From NCBI RefSeq assembly GCF_050947875.1, contig NC_134574.1, positions 155,460,051 to 155,524,050 of the forward strand: a DNA stretch of 64,000 nt. Direction: 5' to 3'. The notes below the pieces were generated by a model. It did not search any database, was not told where the DNA came from, and saw only the letters and a list, made by a program, of their open reading frames with translations. A program made the position numbers and the translations under genes. Shown piece by piece: positions 62,726 through 64,000 of this stretch (the stretch's first letter is position 1; each line of letters begins with the position of its first letter). Source of the DNA: Dermacentor variabilis (lineage: Eukaryota > Arthropoda > Arachnida > Ixodida > Ixodidae).

Positions 62726-63431
62726 TGTAAGATTAGGGATGAAATGGATAAAGATTGAGGGCCTGCTGTTGGTATGAACCATTTGCTCAGAGCTCTGTAA
62801 TGTCTGCTTTTGTTTACCCAAGTTTGTATTTTTAATTGGTGGTAGAAGAGCTAGCATGACCCATTTTTGCTCATAACTGTCCATTTTAGAGTTGTTGCTA
62901 GCTCAACTACTTTTTAGTGTATATGGTTAAGCAAGATTAGCAATGTGCCTGTCTTATTTTGGTGTATCCAGTATGTTTTGTATTCTGCTTCCATTTGTTG
63001 AATGTTGCGTATGGTCAGCCCACTCGATATTGAGCAAGGTGTGTGTGGTACAGTGAACAGGAGGAAATGAATTCCAACGAGAGCTGGCATCGTAGCGATA
63101 TGCCGAGTACAAAAGTTGTGTTTTTTTTTATACACGGTCCATTAGTGGAAGCAACATAGGATTGTTTTTAACAGTTGAAACAATTTGTTGCAAGGATGAA
63201 GAAAATGCAATTACCACAGTTCCACAGTTGTGGAGCGAGCTGCAAACAACAGAACGAGGACCTGTCTGTGCGCTTGTTATTTATTGTCCCGTTGTGTCCT
63301 GTACATTATGCAGTGCGTCTGAATACTTTTTTACCCTCTGTAAATAGTGTAAGTAATGTCCCCTTAGCGCCCTGTGTGTGCAGAATTGTTTCCCAACTTG
63401 TATTTCACTGCTCACACTCATAGTTGTGCAA

Positions 63432-63437
63432 AATAAA
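63432..63437 (+). terminator. AATAAA polyadenylation signal
   Basis: AATAAAGTTAAAGG preceded by a stretch without long open frames and followed within 60 bp by TTCCGTGGTGCTTGT, a T/G-rich downstream region. Most likely end of the SOCS transcript. Confidence 0.5.
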
Positions 63438-63478
63438 GTTAAAGGTACCATAGCGTGTTCCGTGGTGCTTGTATGACC

Positions 63479-63712
63479 AGCCGCGGAAGTGCAGTGGCTA
63501 TGGCGTTTCACTGCCGAGCACAAGGTCATGGGTTCGACTCTCCAATGCGGTGGCCACACTCTGACGAGGGCTGAATGCAAGAATGTTTATGTACCATGCT
63601 TTGGGTGCGCGGTACAGAACCTCACGCGATCAAAATTAGTCCGGAACCCTCCACTAGGCATGCCTCGTAACCCTCTGCATAGTTTTGGGAACTTAAACCC
63701 GACGATTTAGTT
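63479..63712 (+). mobile_element. Ruka-type SINE, diverged
   Basis: Head AGTGCAGTGGCTATGGCGTT, B box GGGTTCGACTCTCC, core GGTGGCCACACTCTGACGAG, tail GCATGCCTCGTAACCC and TTTGGGAACTTAAACCC. Many substitutions compared with the copy at 56217. Confidence 0.85.
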
Positions 63713-64000
63713 AAGTTTACTGTTTGCATGTTGAATGTGGAAAAAGCATGCTGGTTCAACGCAACATTATAATCTAAATGATGTGAAGCTTGTTTGACTT
63801 AACGAGGTAGCAGCAGTGTGCAGATGACACAAGCACACCCTCGTCACCTGTAGCCGTTTGCTGTTTTGCGTGTGGTATAACGGCCTACAAAGGACATGGA
63901 AGTTTGGGTGCCAGTTCCATTTAACCGGAGTTCACAAGAAAAGGCATTCCATTTATGCGAAGTTTGTTAACATTGTACCTACAGGTGTCCAACCAAACTT
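63713..64000. other. Window end, nothing recognised
   Basis: No coding exon, RNA or repeat family identified in the last 288 bases. Confidence 0.5.

Larger units (their letters stand above)
59319..63479 (+). other. Probable long 3' UTR of the SOCS gene and intergenic DNA
   Basis: No further coding gene recognised. AATAAA at 63432-63437 with T/G-rich sequence after it is a plausible polyadenylation signal; if it belongs to the SOCS transcript the 3' UTR is about 4.1 kb. TTTA motifs are frequent, which would fit mRNA instability, but this is speculation. Confidence 0.4.

Overview
This window looks like nuclear DNA from a hard tick (Ixodidae). Three spliced or single-exon eukaryotic genes, all on the + strand, sit in a dense mass of repeats. 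Seven copies of a tRNA-derived SINE that I recognise as tick Ruka are present (GGTTC-type B box, conserved GCGGCCGCATTTCGATG core, TGGTTTTGGCACGTAAAACCCC tail split over several positions). GT-AG introns, arthropod-type gene families and the absence of any operon or ribosome-binding-site organisation fit this. Species cannot be fixed from the sequence alone.

Layout. 1-7609: the last four exons of an equilibrative nucleoside transporter (SLC29/ENT) whose 5' part lies before the window. Its introns hold Ruka copies, a degenerate non-LTR retroelement, a long near-perfect palindrome and a 101-bp AT tract. 7610-24898: intergenic, almost wholly mobile DNA. It contains a mariner-type MITE, non-LTR 3' ends, a family of about 250-bp palindromic MITEs, a solo LTR inside one of those MITEs, a candidate 5.9-kb terminal-inverted-repeat element carrying a BEN-like exon (13589-19459), and a four-deep nest of insertions (19747-22735). 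24899-54875: a complete 17-exon WDR43/UTP5 homologue of about 665 residues, spread over 30 kb. Its introns hold CR1/Jockey-like retroelement remnants, two pogo/Tigger-like elements, a mariner fragment and TTAA-flanked inverted-repeat elements. 54876-57950: more palindromic MITEs, a Ruka copy and the probable promoter of the next gene. 57951-59318: an intronless coding region of 455 codons for a SOCS4/SOCS5-type suppressor of cytokine signalling, with short upstream ORFs in its leader and a possible 4-kb 3' UTR ending near a polyadenylation signal at 63432. A Ruka copy follows.

The three genes are functionally unrelated housekeeping or signalling genes (nucleoside uptake, ribosome small-subunit processome, JAK/STAT or receptor signalling control). 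Nothing suggests joint regulation. The most informative part of the window is its transposon archaeology. Several insertions can be proven from target-site duplications and from uninterrupted sister copies in the same window, and at least two element families (the BEN-exon element and the TTAA/AGGG family) may be poorly described. Exon boundaries were placed by hand from splice consensus, phase and homology recalled from the families; no search was run.
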